Source of the DNA: a virus
Reading direction: 5' to 3' (one strand)
IMG/VR virus record: IMGVR_UViG_3300037488_002115
Coordinates: 1-24,389 of that record
Length of the DNA stretch: 24,389 nucleotides
Positions 14,117 through 22,501 of this stretch are shown here, in pieces (position 1 is the first letter of the stretch; every line of letters starts with the position of its first letter). Position numbers and translations under genes: made by a program. The notes beneath the pieces are model-generated. The model did no database searches, was not told where the DNA came from, and saw only the letters and a list, made by a program, of their open reading frames with translations.

Positions 14117-17083
14117 TTATTTTAAGTTACCTATGAGTTTTGTCACAGATTCTTCAATTAGTTCTGAGCTTTGATATAGTCCCTGTTCATCTGATTCATT
14201 GGCTATTTTCACCAAGTTTTCAATTAATTCAGCATAACGATTTCTAAAATTTCCTGATGGCATACTAAATGCGACTTCTTCCATTTTTCTATGTTGTTCT
14301 ATGGAGTTCTCTATGAGTCCACCATTTGAAATAGCGTCTGCTATATAAATAGATTTCGGATGAGCCCTTTCAATTAAATCTGTGCCTGACTCTTGGTGAT
14401 TTTGATAAAGTTGTTGATAGTCTGCTGAAGTTTTTTCTGGAGTAACATCATATAATTTTCCAAAACCTTCATAATAAGATTTCGAATATTGTTCTGAGAT
14501 GCTTTTTACAGCATCTTTGAAATATTCTTTAGAGAATTGGTCTGCTTGTTTCTTCATTGAATTTCCGCTTTTATCAACTAACATGGAAACATTAGCAGAT
14601 TTTGTGAAATTTTTGTGTAAATTTTTCAAACTTTCTTGTTTCTGCAGCCTTTTCCGTCTTATTTTTTGAGCAGAAAACGGATTTTGCTTGTAATAATCTA
14701 AGCCTTCTTTATAATTGCCCATCTTTCTTCTGGACGCTGTTGGCAAATTAGCTCTGATGAATTTTTTCAAATCATGTTTGTCAAAAATTCTATTAAGATA
14801 AAAATACTTTAAGGCTTCTAGATAATCTTTTCCAGGCTCACTGGTTCTTCCAAAAAATCCTCCACCGAATTTATTAGCAGGATCTATAAAGGCCATTCCT
14901 TCTGGTGTGTTAAATACCTTTCCTATAATTCTGGGAGCAGACATTCTCATATTTCCGGATAGATGAGCTATATCAACATTTTGATCATAGATTTGGACTT
15001 CGTATGGCGTTCTGTCTGATTGCTGTTGCGAATCAGATTTTGCAGCAGAACCCACTTGTGAAGTTATTCCACCAGCTGATGCTTCTTCCGCTGTATCATC
15101 GGCATGTTCTTTAATATAATCTGATACGCTAGACGTATACTCATTTAGCGTATCATATAGACCCTGAGCGCTTGCAGTTAAGTCATCGCAGTCATTTGGA
15201 TTAACTAAATCTTGGCAATATTTATCTTTATTTGCTAAGAATTTTTTTAAATCTCTACTGAGAAGGTCTATGTCAGAAAAGATCATTGAAAGATCTTTAT
15301 CTGATTGAAGTGGTTGCGCTAATTCATTTAGACCATACTTCAATAGTCTCGTGCTAACTACTGATATTTCTTGAAATAAAACATGACCATCTGTGTCTTC
15401 TTTGAATTTTACATTATCTAGTCTAACGGATGTATCTGCTAGTTTTGCTTTCAATTTTGCAACTAATGCAATATTAGGCTCTTCGGCGATCCAATTGTTA
15501 TAAACATAATAACCAATTCCAGCAACTGCCAATAGAGAAACTAATGGAACAATTACTGTGGATGCTATAGTTCCAATTCCTGCAACTGCACCTGCGGCCA
15601 ATGTTGCGACGCCAGATGGTATGCCGACTATTGCAGCGCCTATTGACATTGAAACTGTCCATAACAAAGATGGGATACTTGACTTGAATAATTCTTTTGT
15701 TTTTCCACCAATTGTTTTTGCGGCTAATTGTTCTTCTCTTTCCATACGGGCAGCTTCAAGTGCCTCTGCAGCAGTTAATCCTTTTACCCTAAGAACATAT
15801 GCGGCATCAGTTTCTCCTGGGAGTTTTGCAATTGGAGTTTTTCTACTTTGTTCTTGTCCTAAATTTGGAACACTAGACTCTTGAGGAGAAACCTCTGGCG
15901 TTTGGCTTACTTTTGTTGCGCGATCTTCCATTTGAGTATCTGCTATTACACCATCTAGAGTTTTCTTTGTTGATAATTTTGCATTATCTTTTGCAGATTT
16001 GGCAGCAGCAGCTGTAGGCGCCTGCATTTCAGGGGAAAGATTGGAAATTAAATCTTTAGATGCTGCATCTAAAGATTTTGCTTCTTGGCCAGCAATTGGA
16101 ATTAATTTTGATCCATCTCCTCCAGCTTCGGATGCTACCTCCGCAAATCCTTCTTTTACACCAGATAGCGAAGATGTTTTAATTGCATCCTCTACTGTCT
16201 TTTTTGAGCCATCATCGACAAATTTTCCAGATTTTTCTATATCTGATACTGCCCGTCCAATGGCATCTTCTGTAATTTTTACGGCGTCGTTCGCACCAGA
16301 TCCAGCAATAGTTTCAACTGTTGGAGTGACAATTGTTTTTGCAAATGGTTTAATATTTATTTTTGTTGGAACTGCCGAAGGATTTATATTCGTAGCTGGC
16401 GATATTTTGGGCTTATTAATATCTTCAATGACACTTGATGCATTTGGTGTTTTTATTTTTTCAATAATTTTTTGTTCTTCTATATCAAGCTCCTTGGCCT
16501 TATCAGAAATCCTTTTTAGGTTCGCTCTCCAACTGCTTACTTCACTAATGTCAAAACCACCTGCCTGTCTGGCTGCTTCGAATCTTCCCCTTAACGGAGT
16601 ATATTCTCTCATTAATTCATCTTTATTTTTGGTTATACTTTCCTTTAATAATTTAATCGCTTGATCATCCAAACTATCTACATTTTTTGCTTTTGCAAGT
16701 AATGAATCTGACTCTTGCATTAATGGCATAATCTTACTTAGCGACTCTGTTAGATATTTTGAAAATTCTTTTGAGGTACTTTTAACTACAGCTCCAGCCA
16801 AAGGTTTTACTTGAGCAGGAATATCACCAAGGTTTACCGACTTATGTTTAACAAATTCAGCCTCTAATTCATCGGAGCTTTTTCCTGTAAGTCCAATTAA
16901 TTCTTCAACACTATTGGCTCCCATAGCTTTTGCTAAATCGTCTAGTGTACTTTCTACTGGTAATATTTTTACAACATCGCCAATCGCCTCAAATACAGTT
17001 GTCGCTGCAGATGCTTGCTTTTTTAATTGCTCATGAAAATAAAGATTCATAATTTCAGAATCTTTAGTCTTTAAAATTTTCAT
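14117..17083 (-). CDS. Large head-region protein with central membrane-like segment, 988 residues
   Basis: The N-terminal ~460 residues are charged, helical and linker-like, with repeated Lys/Ala/Ser-rich stretches. Residues ~475-535 form a hydrophobic glycine/alanine-rich region with at least two possible membrane spans (MSIGAAIVGIPSGVATLAAG and VIVPLVSLLAVAGIGYYVY). A helical region follows, then a basic segment (RRKRLQKQESLKNLHKNFTK). The last ~43 residues carry a helical module (ELIENLVKIANESDEQGLYQ) also seen in two neighbours. CGAGG precedes ATG 17083. It could be an internal or ejected virion protein that contacts the host membrane, or a scaffold-like factor. I recognise no family and infer only that it belongs to the head module. 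Confidence 0.68.
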   Translation of the reverse strand: MKILKTKDSEIMNLYFHEQLKKQASAATTVFEAIGDVVKILPVESTLDDLAKAMGANSVEELIGLTGKSSDELEAEFVKHKSVNLGDIPAQVKPLAGAVVKSTSKEFSKYLTESLSKIMPLMQESDSLLAKAKNVDSLDDQAIKLLKESITKNKDELMREYTPLRGRFEAARQAGGFDISEVSSWRANLKRISDKAKELDIEEQKIIEKIKTPNASSVIEDINKPKISPATNINPSAVPTKINIKPFAKTIVTPTVETIAGSGANDAVKITEDAIGRAVSDIEKSGKFVDDGSKKTVEDAIKTSSLSGVKEGFAEVASEAGGDGSKLIPIAGQEAKSLDAASKDLISNLSPEMQAPTAAAAKSAKDNAKLSTKKTLDGVIADTQMEDRATKVSQTPEVSPQESSVPNLGQEQSRKTPIAKLPGETDAAYVLRVKGLTAAEALEAARMEREEQLAAKTIGGKTKELFKSSIPSLLWTVSMSIGAAIVGIPSGVATLAAGAVAGIGTIASTVIVPLVSLLAVAGIGYYVYNNWIAEEPNIALVAKLKAKLADTSVRLDNVKFKEDTDGHVLFQEISVVSTRLLKYGLNELAQPLQSDKDLSMIFSDIDLLSRDLKKFLANKDKYCQDLVNPNDCDDLTASAQGLYDTLNEYTSSVSDYIKEHADDTAEEASAGGITSQVGSAAKSDSQQQSDRTPYEVQIYDQNVDIAHLSGNMRMSAPRIIGKVFNTPEGMAFIDPANKFGGGFFGRTSEPGKDYLEALKYFYLNRIFDKHDLKKFIRANLPTASRRKMGNYKEGLDYYKQNPFSAQKIRRKRLQKQESLKNLHKNFTKSANVSMLVDKSGNSMKKQADQFSKEYFKDAVKSISEQYSKSYYEGFGKLYDVTPEKTSADYQQLYQNHQESGTDLIERAHPKSIYIADAISNGGLIENSIEQHRKMEEVAFSMPSGNFRNRYAELIENLVKIANESDEQGLYQSSELIEESVTKLIGNLK

Positions 17084-17084
17084 A

Positions 17085-17468
17085 TTATTCCTCGAACATT
17101 AATTCGTCAATAGTTCTCTCAATCTGGTAAGCCAATTTTTTATTACCATGATCGGCGGCTTCTACTGCTTTTTCCTTTAACTCTGAAATTAAATTTGCTT
17201 TTGCTTCAGCGTATTCTTCTTCTGTTGGTTCGGCGGGCTCACCGGAATCATCGTCTGCGAGATTCTTAACTTTTTGAGTGACAACAGTTAAAGACTTATC
17301 GAGGTCTGCAATATCCTTTTTGGTTTCTTTAATTTTTCCGCCAACCATCTGTGCTTCTAATTTATCCTTCAATTCAACGGCACGCTTCATAAGTGTCATT
17401 TCCAATTGCTTCAGAACTTCATTGCTTGACCAAATTTTATGATCGTTGTAATCCCACTTATAAGACAT
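17085..17468 (-). CDS. Small coiled-coil head-module protein, 127 residues
   Basis: The protein starts MSYKWDYNDHKIWSSNEVLK. A long coiled coil follows (about residues 15-70), then an acidic linker (DDDSGEPAEPTEEEYAEA) and a C-terminal helical module LKEKAVEAADHGNKKLAYQI with ERTIDEL. That module resembles ones in the 216- and 988-residue neighbours. TTAGGAG lies 5 bases before ATG 17468. It ends one base before the next start. The layout suggests a scaffold-like or capsid-inner adaptor, but no family is recognised. Confidence 0.66.
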   Translation of the reverse strand: MSYKWDYNDHKIWSSNEVLKQLEMTLMKRAVELKDKLEAQMVGGKIKETKKDIADLDKSLTVVTQKVKNLADDDSGEPAEPTEEEYAEAKANLISELKEKAVEAADHGNKKLAYQIERTIDELMFEE

Positions 17469-17488
17469 GCTTACTCCTAATATTAATC

Positions 17489-17524
17489 ATTATAAAAATA
17501 GCATATTTGATATTGCTATTTGTG
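17489..17524 (-). promoter_or_regulatory. Candidate promoter/operator with inverted repeat (copy A)
   Basis: On the minus strand CACAAATAGC (17515-17524) is followed by TATGCTATTTT (17495-17505) and TATAAT (17489-17494), ~20 bases before ATG 17468. AAATAGCA (17496-17503) and TGCTATTT (17514-17521) form an inverted repeat, so the site is also a possible operator. It combines the two shared leader elements of this window. The surrounding gap 17469-17609 holds no convincing gene. Confidence 0.5.
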
Positions 17525-17609
17525 GCTTCTTCGTAACCTTTTAATCACCCTTATTCCACAGCCAAAATCTTTACTCATAAATATTGTAGTTTAAACCTTG
17601 ATAATTTGT

Positions 17610-18299
17610 TTAGAGCCAGAAAATTTCTAATGTAGAGTTTATTGCAGAGGGAGGACCGGTTACGAATGCAATACCTGGATGATTTTCAGTCGGCTGTTTT
17701 GTTGTAAATTTTCCATCTAAACCGATAAATAAACTTGCATTTAAAGGATATGCTTGACGTGTATCGAATTGATCGGTTGCATAAAATCCTCTTCCGTAAT
17801 GCACAGTAATTCTTCCACTTCCAACCGTAGAGTCATCTCCAGGCATCGAAGCAACTCTATATATATAATTAACTATAACTCTGAATCCATCATTAATTCC
17901 ATCATTATCAAAATCAAAGTTTAGTGGAGTTCCTGCTTCTACGATGATTGCACCATTTACAGGATTGAGCGCCGTGTTCAAAGTTGATGTGAAGCTGCTT
18001 TCTACTAGATTTGAATTTGTTAAAAATCCAACAACTTCTTCGGAATTAACCAATACGCCATTATCATTTAATTCTGCAGACTTAACAGATATCTCAACGA
18101 TTTCATCAATTTGCGGTTTGGTATGCGCTTGTGTTCTTATGTCGTCAATAATGCCGATTGGGGCAGTTCCGTCACTAACACCGGCGACTATATCATTTCC
18201 AATTAATTTAAGCTGAGCAAGCATTCCAGGCTCAAATTCTGCACTAGGATCTAATGGAAAGCTTATCGGTAAAGCATTTGTGTGAATAACTCTAAGCAT
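17610..18299 (-). CDS. Beta-rich capsid-associated virion protein, 229 residues
   Basis: The N-terminus has FPLDPSAEFEPGMLAQLKLI and then VAGVSDGTAPIGIIDDIRT, a motif known to me from structural proteins of large phages. The centre has FDFDNDGINDGFRVIVNY, an Asp-rich loop that could bind calcium. The C-terminus is beta-rich and ends STLEIFWL. There is no membrane span or catalytic motif. GTGAGG lies 8 bases before ATG 18299. It is preceded by a terminator and a promoter-like motif, so it likely opens its own transcript. A capsid stabilising, vertex or decoration role is inferred from fold and position. Confidence 0.7.
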   Translation of the reverse strand: MLRVIHTNALPISFPLDPSAEFEPGMLAQLKLIGNDIVAGVSDGTAPIGIIDDIRTQAHTKPQIDEIVEISVKSAELNDNGVLVNSEEVVGFLTNSNLVESSFTSTLNTALNPVNGAIIVEAGTPLNFDFDNDGINDGFRVIVNYIYRVASMPGDDSTVGSGRITVHYGRGFYATDQFDTRQAYPLNASLFIGLDGKFTTKQPTENHPGIAFVTGPPSAINSTLEIFWL

Positions 18300-18323
18300 T
18301 TATGGCCTCACTAACTTATTAAA

Positions 18324-18334
18324 AAAATAGCATA
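18324..18334 (-). promoter_or_regulatory. Promoter-like motif TATGCTATTTT (copy B)
   Basis: The 11-mer lies 24 bases before ATG 18299, is followed by TTTAATAA, and directly follows a terminator hairpin (18343-18365). Its T-run may serve both as the terminator tail and as part of the promoter. The position between terminator and gene supports a new transcript start here. Confidence 0.48.
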
Positions 18335-18342
18335 AATAAAAT

Positions 18343-18365
18343 AAGGAAGACTTTTGGCCTTCCTT
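18343..18365 (-). terminator. Terminator after the Cys-rich gene
   Basis: AAGGAAG pairs with CTTCCTT (7 bp, extended by a G-T and a C-G pair) around a short loop. The minus strand continues ATTTTATTTATG. It lies about 32 bases after the stop at 18397, which is typical for a rho-independent terminator. Confidence 0.7.
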
Positions 18366-18396
18366 ACTTAAACGCATCTTTTAAAATTATACTCTG

Positions 18397-19047
18397 TTAC
18401 GAGTGTTTATTAATTTTTATTTTTTGAATTGTAGCTTCAATCAAGTCTGTTGAAAAAAGATCTCCGTCTTGTTTTGCTTGATGAGCCAGTTTTTTTAATT
18501 CTAATATAGTTCCTAGCTTTTCAGATGCTTCTTTGATTAAATCATTTCTGATGCTAACCGCTGTAGCTTCAACCATATCGGCTGCGAAAAATTGTTCTTT
18601 CGCTCTAAAGCCTGATGCCATTTTGCCAAGCTCTTTTAAAATATATTGAGCTTTTATATCGACCAAGTCATTTGCATCATTTGACATATTTGCCATGCAA
18701 TCATCTGCTTTGTGTTCCTGTGAGCCGCATTGATCGCAGGCATCACAAGATTCGCAAGGTTCTTCTTCGCATTCGCATTCCGCTTTTTTGCAAGAATTAC
18801 AAACACCAGATAGTTCAGATATTTTGCTGTCAATGATGGAGTTAATTTTGGTATCTCTAGATTCAGGAGCAACAAGAAAATCTTCTGGTTTCATTTCTTC
18901 TTGAGCTTCTTCTTGTGCAACTTTAGTCTGAGATTCAACAGCCAAAGCTGCTTCTTTTTTTATAGAAGCAGCTTTTTGGCGTGACGCTATTAGATTGGCA
19001 AATTCATTCGCAATATTATCGCTATTAAATTTGTTACCAATTATCAT
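18397..19047 (-). CDS. Cys-rich head-module protein with two helical repeats, 216 residues
   Basis: An Ala/Lys/Glu-rich helical N-terminus (1-55) is followed by a Cys cluster at residues 83-117 with nine Cys (C83-x2-C86, C91, C93, C98-x2-C101-x2-C104-x2-C107, C117) and one nearby His. This could bind two zinc ions. The C-terminus has two copies of a helical module: LKELGKMASGFRAKEQFFAA with DMVEATAVSI, and LELKKLAHQAKQDGDLFSTD with LIEATIQKI. It starts 12 bases after the protease-scaffold stop. No family is recognised. It may help assembly or link the scaffold to other head proteins, which is inference. Confidence 0.66.
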   Translation of the reverse strand: MIIGNKFNSDNIANEFANLIASRQKAASIKKEAALAVESQTKVAQEEAQEEMKPEDFLVAPESRDTKINSIIDSKISELSGVCNSCKKAECECEEEPCESCDACDQCGSQEHKADDCMANMSNDANDLVDIKAQYILKELGKMASGFRAKEQFFAADMVEATAVSIRNDLIKEASEKLGTILELKKLAHQAKQDGDLFSTDLIEATIQKIKINKHS

Positions 19048-19059
19048 ATTAGTCTCTTA

Positions 19060-22000
19060 TTATTTCCAGAGGAGTTTAGCAAGAGACGAGGCATCCATTT
19101 TCGGTCTGGACGTTTCGGTGGCTTCGTGAACTTCTTCAGTCTTGCCAACATTTAATCCACCAAGATCAGAGGCAGTTTTAACATTTTCTCTGTTATCTTT
19201 TAGGCTTGAAATGCTTCTCTTGAATGCTTCGAATGCCTTATCATCAAATTCCATGATGCTATCGACCTGACGATCTAGAGCAGGCTTCGTTGCCGCAATA
19301 AGATTCTTTCTCTGCATTTCCATACCGACGTCATAAGCTCGGCGAAGTTTAAGCTTGTAGAATTCTCTTTCTTCTTCTGCTTTCTTCTGGATGAATGATT
19401 CTGCAAGCTTAGCCTTAACAGTCTCTTTTTCTTCCTTAACTTCTTCTTTCTTGTCTTCGGCCTTATTTTCTTTCGGAGCAACTACTGCTTCGGCAGGCTT
19501 GTCCTTGGCTTCAGATACTTCCGTTTTTGCAGGAGCATCCTTGACTTCTGATACTTCGCAGCCATCTTTTACATCCGATTCATCTTTTGATTTCTTATCG
19601 TGAGCCTTTTCAAGAGCTTCTTCGATTTCGGCGCAAAGATCTTTATCTTCAACCTTATCTTTGATTTTCTTTAGAAGCTCTGAAAGAGCATCAGTCTTCG
19701 AATCTTTCGCTTCGGAAACTGCAGCACCAGACGGAGCCTTATTTTCCCAACCCATGCTCGTAGCTTTCTTGGAAAGTTTCTGAGTGGCTTGTTTCAATAG
19801 ATCCTGTCTACGTTGCTTTCTAATGTCTAGAGCAATCGTTACTAGTTCGCTGTCTTCGCTCTTCGCTTCGGCCACAGGAGCGGCAGTTTCTACTTTGGTT
19901 TCTTCAACATATTCAGAGGTTTTAACCATTGAAGTAGAGATAGCTTTTGCCATACTAACTAGCGTCTTGCTTTGACCAGTGATATTTGCAGAGTCATTGA
20001 GGGCATCTCTGGAAATTTCATTGAGTTCTTCTTGCTGAGCCTTAGAAAGCTTAGCGTACTTATCGTATGTTTCAGCAAGTAAAGCTAATTCATCAGCAGA
20101 ATCAGAGGCTTCAGCTAGAGTTACTTTCAATTGTTTGTAAACATTCTTTGAAAGTGCGAGTTTCTCGCCAGCATCAACGCCTTCTTTATCAACACTGATG
20201 TTGAATTCAACGTCACCAGATTCACCAATTATGGTTGAAAGAGCATCGCGTACTTCTTCGATGTTATCTTCCATGGCAACTAATGCATCTTCAACAACCT
20301 GTTTAGGTTCGCCACCATCAGAAGGACCCATTTCTGCGGGAGCTTCAACAGGCATATCCATCGGAGGAGCGCCCATATCACCAGCTGCTGGAAGTTCTGC
20401 CGGAAGTTCTGCCGGAAGTTCTGCTGGCATTTCTTGTGCGCTCTTGGTTAGCGAACGACCAACATAACTAACGCCCTTCTCTCTAATTTCTGCAACTACT
20501 GCCTTTGCATAATCTTTGCTGGTAACCCAAGTCCAATTTTCTGCAAGTTTTTCGCCGAAGATGTCTTTTGCCGTTGCAGCAATAACCATCTTGTCACCAG
20601 AATAAACTTCGAAGCATGAAGCTTCTTTGTCTATGGTGCCATCAAAGCGACGCTTCTGTTTGAACTTCGTAGAAAGAGCAGGACCATTATAAGCCGCCGT
20701 TCTAAAGAGTTCTTTCTTCGTCTTATCATCACCAGGGAAAGTACCGGAATCTTTACCCATGTTACCGTCCTGATACATTTGTTTATCAGTGTTCCAGTAC
20801 TTGTGATAATCTTCCGACTTAAACGTGGCCGGTTCTACCTTGGGTTCTGCTCCACCAAAGTGATAGGCAGTTTTCTTATTAGCTAAAGATTTGTCTTCGG
20901 CGCGGAAAACCATTTTCTTGGTCTTATCGTCACCAGGAGCCATACCATCAGCGCCGCCAAGTTCTTTGACGAGCATCTGTTTGTCTTCTTTCTCACGAGT
21001 TTTGTTCTGTCCGGCGCCCTCATCCTTGTAGGTTCCCTTGGGCTCTACAGAACCCTCAGTTCCACCAAAGTGGTAAGCGATTCTCCGGCGAAGTTCTGCC
21101 CGTTTACGTTTTCTAGCTTCGTTCATAATGTCCTCCATAATGGAACTTGTTTTAATTGTGTCTTCTTTATCAGATTGATCAGACGAAAAAGCGTAAGTCT
21201 CTGGACCAACTCCTCCCGTCATAAATGAATCAGGATTTGGTCCGCTATCACTAGCGAGTAATCCCGAAGATGCTGTACCTGTCACATCGCTAACATCACC
21301 AGCGCCACGAGGAGGTGAAACATTTGCTTCTCCGCCATAAGATGGTTCAGTTGATTTCAATTCAGATTCTGGTAATGGTAGATTTCTAATAGCTTCACCG
21401 AATACTGAAAAATATAAATCAGGAGCATCCTTTAATGTATACCCTGTTGCTTTGGCGAACTCTGCAAGAGATTTGGTTAAATCGAAATTAGTGGAATCAA
21501 ATGCAGTCTTGTCACTTGCTGATTTTGAAAATCCATTCGTATTAACGTAACCTTTTACAATTCTTTCTCTCTCATCTATAGAACAACCATTAGGGCCGCA
21601 AACCGCACCAAGCAAGATGTCTAAGCCATCCAACTTTTGTACTGGTATTTTTGACATAACGGAATTAAGATCAACACCAAAAGAGTTTAATTCATCCTTA
21701 TGCTTGTTGATTGAAGCTATACATCTAAGTAATCTTGCTCCAGGCTCTGCAGGCTGTACAACTAAACTATATTCGATTGGGCGAAGTCCTATATTGATTT
21801 CTCCCCAAGCTTCCTTATTAATTATATGAAGACAGTATTCTTTCGGAGTAGATGCTTTTTTACCACATTCAGTACATACAGATGTTTCTACTGCAGTACC
21901 CATACTACCGTAACGAATAACCCCAGTTGAGATTTTTCTTGCTAAGTCAGCATAATTAATCTTATCAACGGCGCATAGGCCAACTACTTGCTTTAGTTTT

Positions 22001-22437
22001 TCATCATAATACGTATCTAGAATTATGCCTCTTACGCCATCAACCGTATCTGATTTGTGATCAACACATAACGGTCGACCAATCCAATCCTTTGTAGCAA
22101 TCTTAAGTTCAGTCTCAGGAAATATATCACCATTATTATTTTTATGTGGCTTAACATTTCCATGCCACTTCCACTTTTCATCAAAATATCCCCAAGCCTT
22201 TTCATTGCCAATTTTCTTAGCATTACCAAAATCATCTATTAAACATGCTTCAGCGGACTTTAAAAATATAATTGAGAAGTATAAAAAATCATTAGATTGT
22301 GGAGCAATTGCCCTAACAGTAGCGGCAAATTTCTCAAGCTGATGAACGATTTCTGGGCTAGCAAGTTTATCCTGAATACTATCAGGATGAATTTGGTTAA
22401 CTAGACTTTCTGCAGCATAGCCTTCTTTAACAAACAT
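19060..22437 (-). CDS. Prohead protease fused to a long scaffold-like region, 1125 residues
   Basis: The N-terminal ~240 residues match herpesvirus-assemblin-like prohead proteases (the T4 gp21/U9-S80 type): GRPLCVDHKSD with H127, GVRGIILDTYYDE, STGVIRYGSMG with S178, and IEYSLVVQPAEPGA. A zinc-knuckle-like CTEC...CLHI (C188, C191, C202, H204) lies just after the catalytic Ser. Residues ~450-590 hold two repeats with AYHFGG...VEP...GDDKTKK. An AELP repeat follows at ~671-683, then a very acidic Lys/Glu-rich region and a C-terminal helical segment (FYKLKLRRAYDVGMEMQRKN) of the kind seen in scaffolds. TTGGAG precedes ATG 22437. The protein should shape the procapsid, then cleave scaffold and other head proteins. 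The scaffold role is inferred. Confidence 0.8.
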   Translation of the reverse strand: MFVKEGYAAESLVNQIHPDSIQDKLASPEIVHQLEKFAATVRAIAPQSNDFLYFSIIFLKSAEACLIDDFGNAKKIGNEKAWGYFDEKWKWHGNVKPHKNNNGDIFPETELKIATKDWIGRPLCVDHKSDTVDGVRGIILDTYYDEKLKQVVGLCAVDKINYADLARKISTGVIRYGSMGTAVETSVCTECGKKASTPKEYCLHIINKEAWGEINIGLRPIEYSLVVQPAEPGARLLRCIASINKHKDELNSFGVDLNSVMSKIPVQKLDGLDILLGAVCGPNGCSIDERERIVKGYVNTNGFSKSASDKTAFDSTNFDLTKSLAEFAKATGYTLKDAPDLYFSVFGEAIRNLPLPESELKSTEPSYGGEANVSPPRGAGDVSDVTGTASSGLLASDSGPNPDSFMTGGVGPETYAFSSDQSDKEDTIKTSSIMEDIMNEARKRKRAELRRRIAYHFGGTEGSVEPKGTYKDEGAGQNKTREKEDKQMLVKELGGADGMAPGDDKTKKMVFRAEDKSLANKKTAYHFGGAEPKVEPATFKSEDYHKYWNTDKQMYQDGNMGKDSGTFPGDDKTKKELFRTAAYNGPALSTKFKQKRRFDGTIDKEASCFEVYSGDKMVIAATAKDIFGEKLAENWTWVTSKDYAKAVVAEIREKGVSYVGRSLTKSAQEMPAELPAELPAELPAAGDMGAPPMDMPVEAPAEMGPSDGGEPKQVVEDALVAMEDNIEEVRDALSTIIGESGDVEFNISVDKEGVDAGEKLALSKNVYKQLKVTLAEASDSADELALLAETYDKYAKLSKAQQEELNEISRDALNDSANITGQSKTLVSMAKAISTSMVKTSEYVEETKVETAAPVAEAKSEDSELVTIALDIRKQRRQDLLKQATQKLSKKATSMGWENKAPSGAAVSEAKDSKTDALSELLKKIKDKVEDKDLCAEIEEALEKAHDKKSKDESDVKDGCEVSEVKDAPAKTEVSEAKDKPAEAVVAPKENKAEDKKEEVKEEKETVKAKLAESFIQKKAEEEREFYKLKLRRAYDVGMEMQRKNLIAATKPALDRQVDSIMEFDDKAFEAFKRSISSLKDNRENVKTASDLGGLNVGKTEEVHEATETSRPKMDASSLAKLLWK
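20390..20425 (-). repeat. 12-bp tandem repeat (three units) in the protease-scaffold gene
   Basis: Three near-identical 12-base units (plus strand GGAAGTTCTGCC) encode AELP-AELP-AELP in a Pro/Ala-rich linker. The reading frame is kept because the unit length is a multiple of three. The number of copies may vary between relatives. Confidence 0.85.
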
Positions 22438-22501
22438 AAATTTGCTCCAATTTACAATGAATATATTTACTATTAGTTGTTTTAAATTTTTGTGTAAAAA
22501 A

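Noticed and set aside
15999-16664. Open frame of 221 codons on the plus strand
   Set aside because: It lies wholly inside the 988-residue minus-strand gene, has biased hydrophobic/Ser composition expected from an antisense frame, and no ribosome binding site.
17524-17586. 20-codon basic reading frame (begins MSKDFGCG) in the gap 17469-17609
   Set aside because: No ribosome binding site and too short. The region is better explained as a leader with promoter elements.
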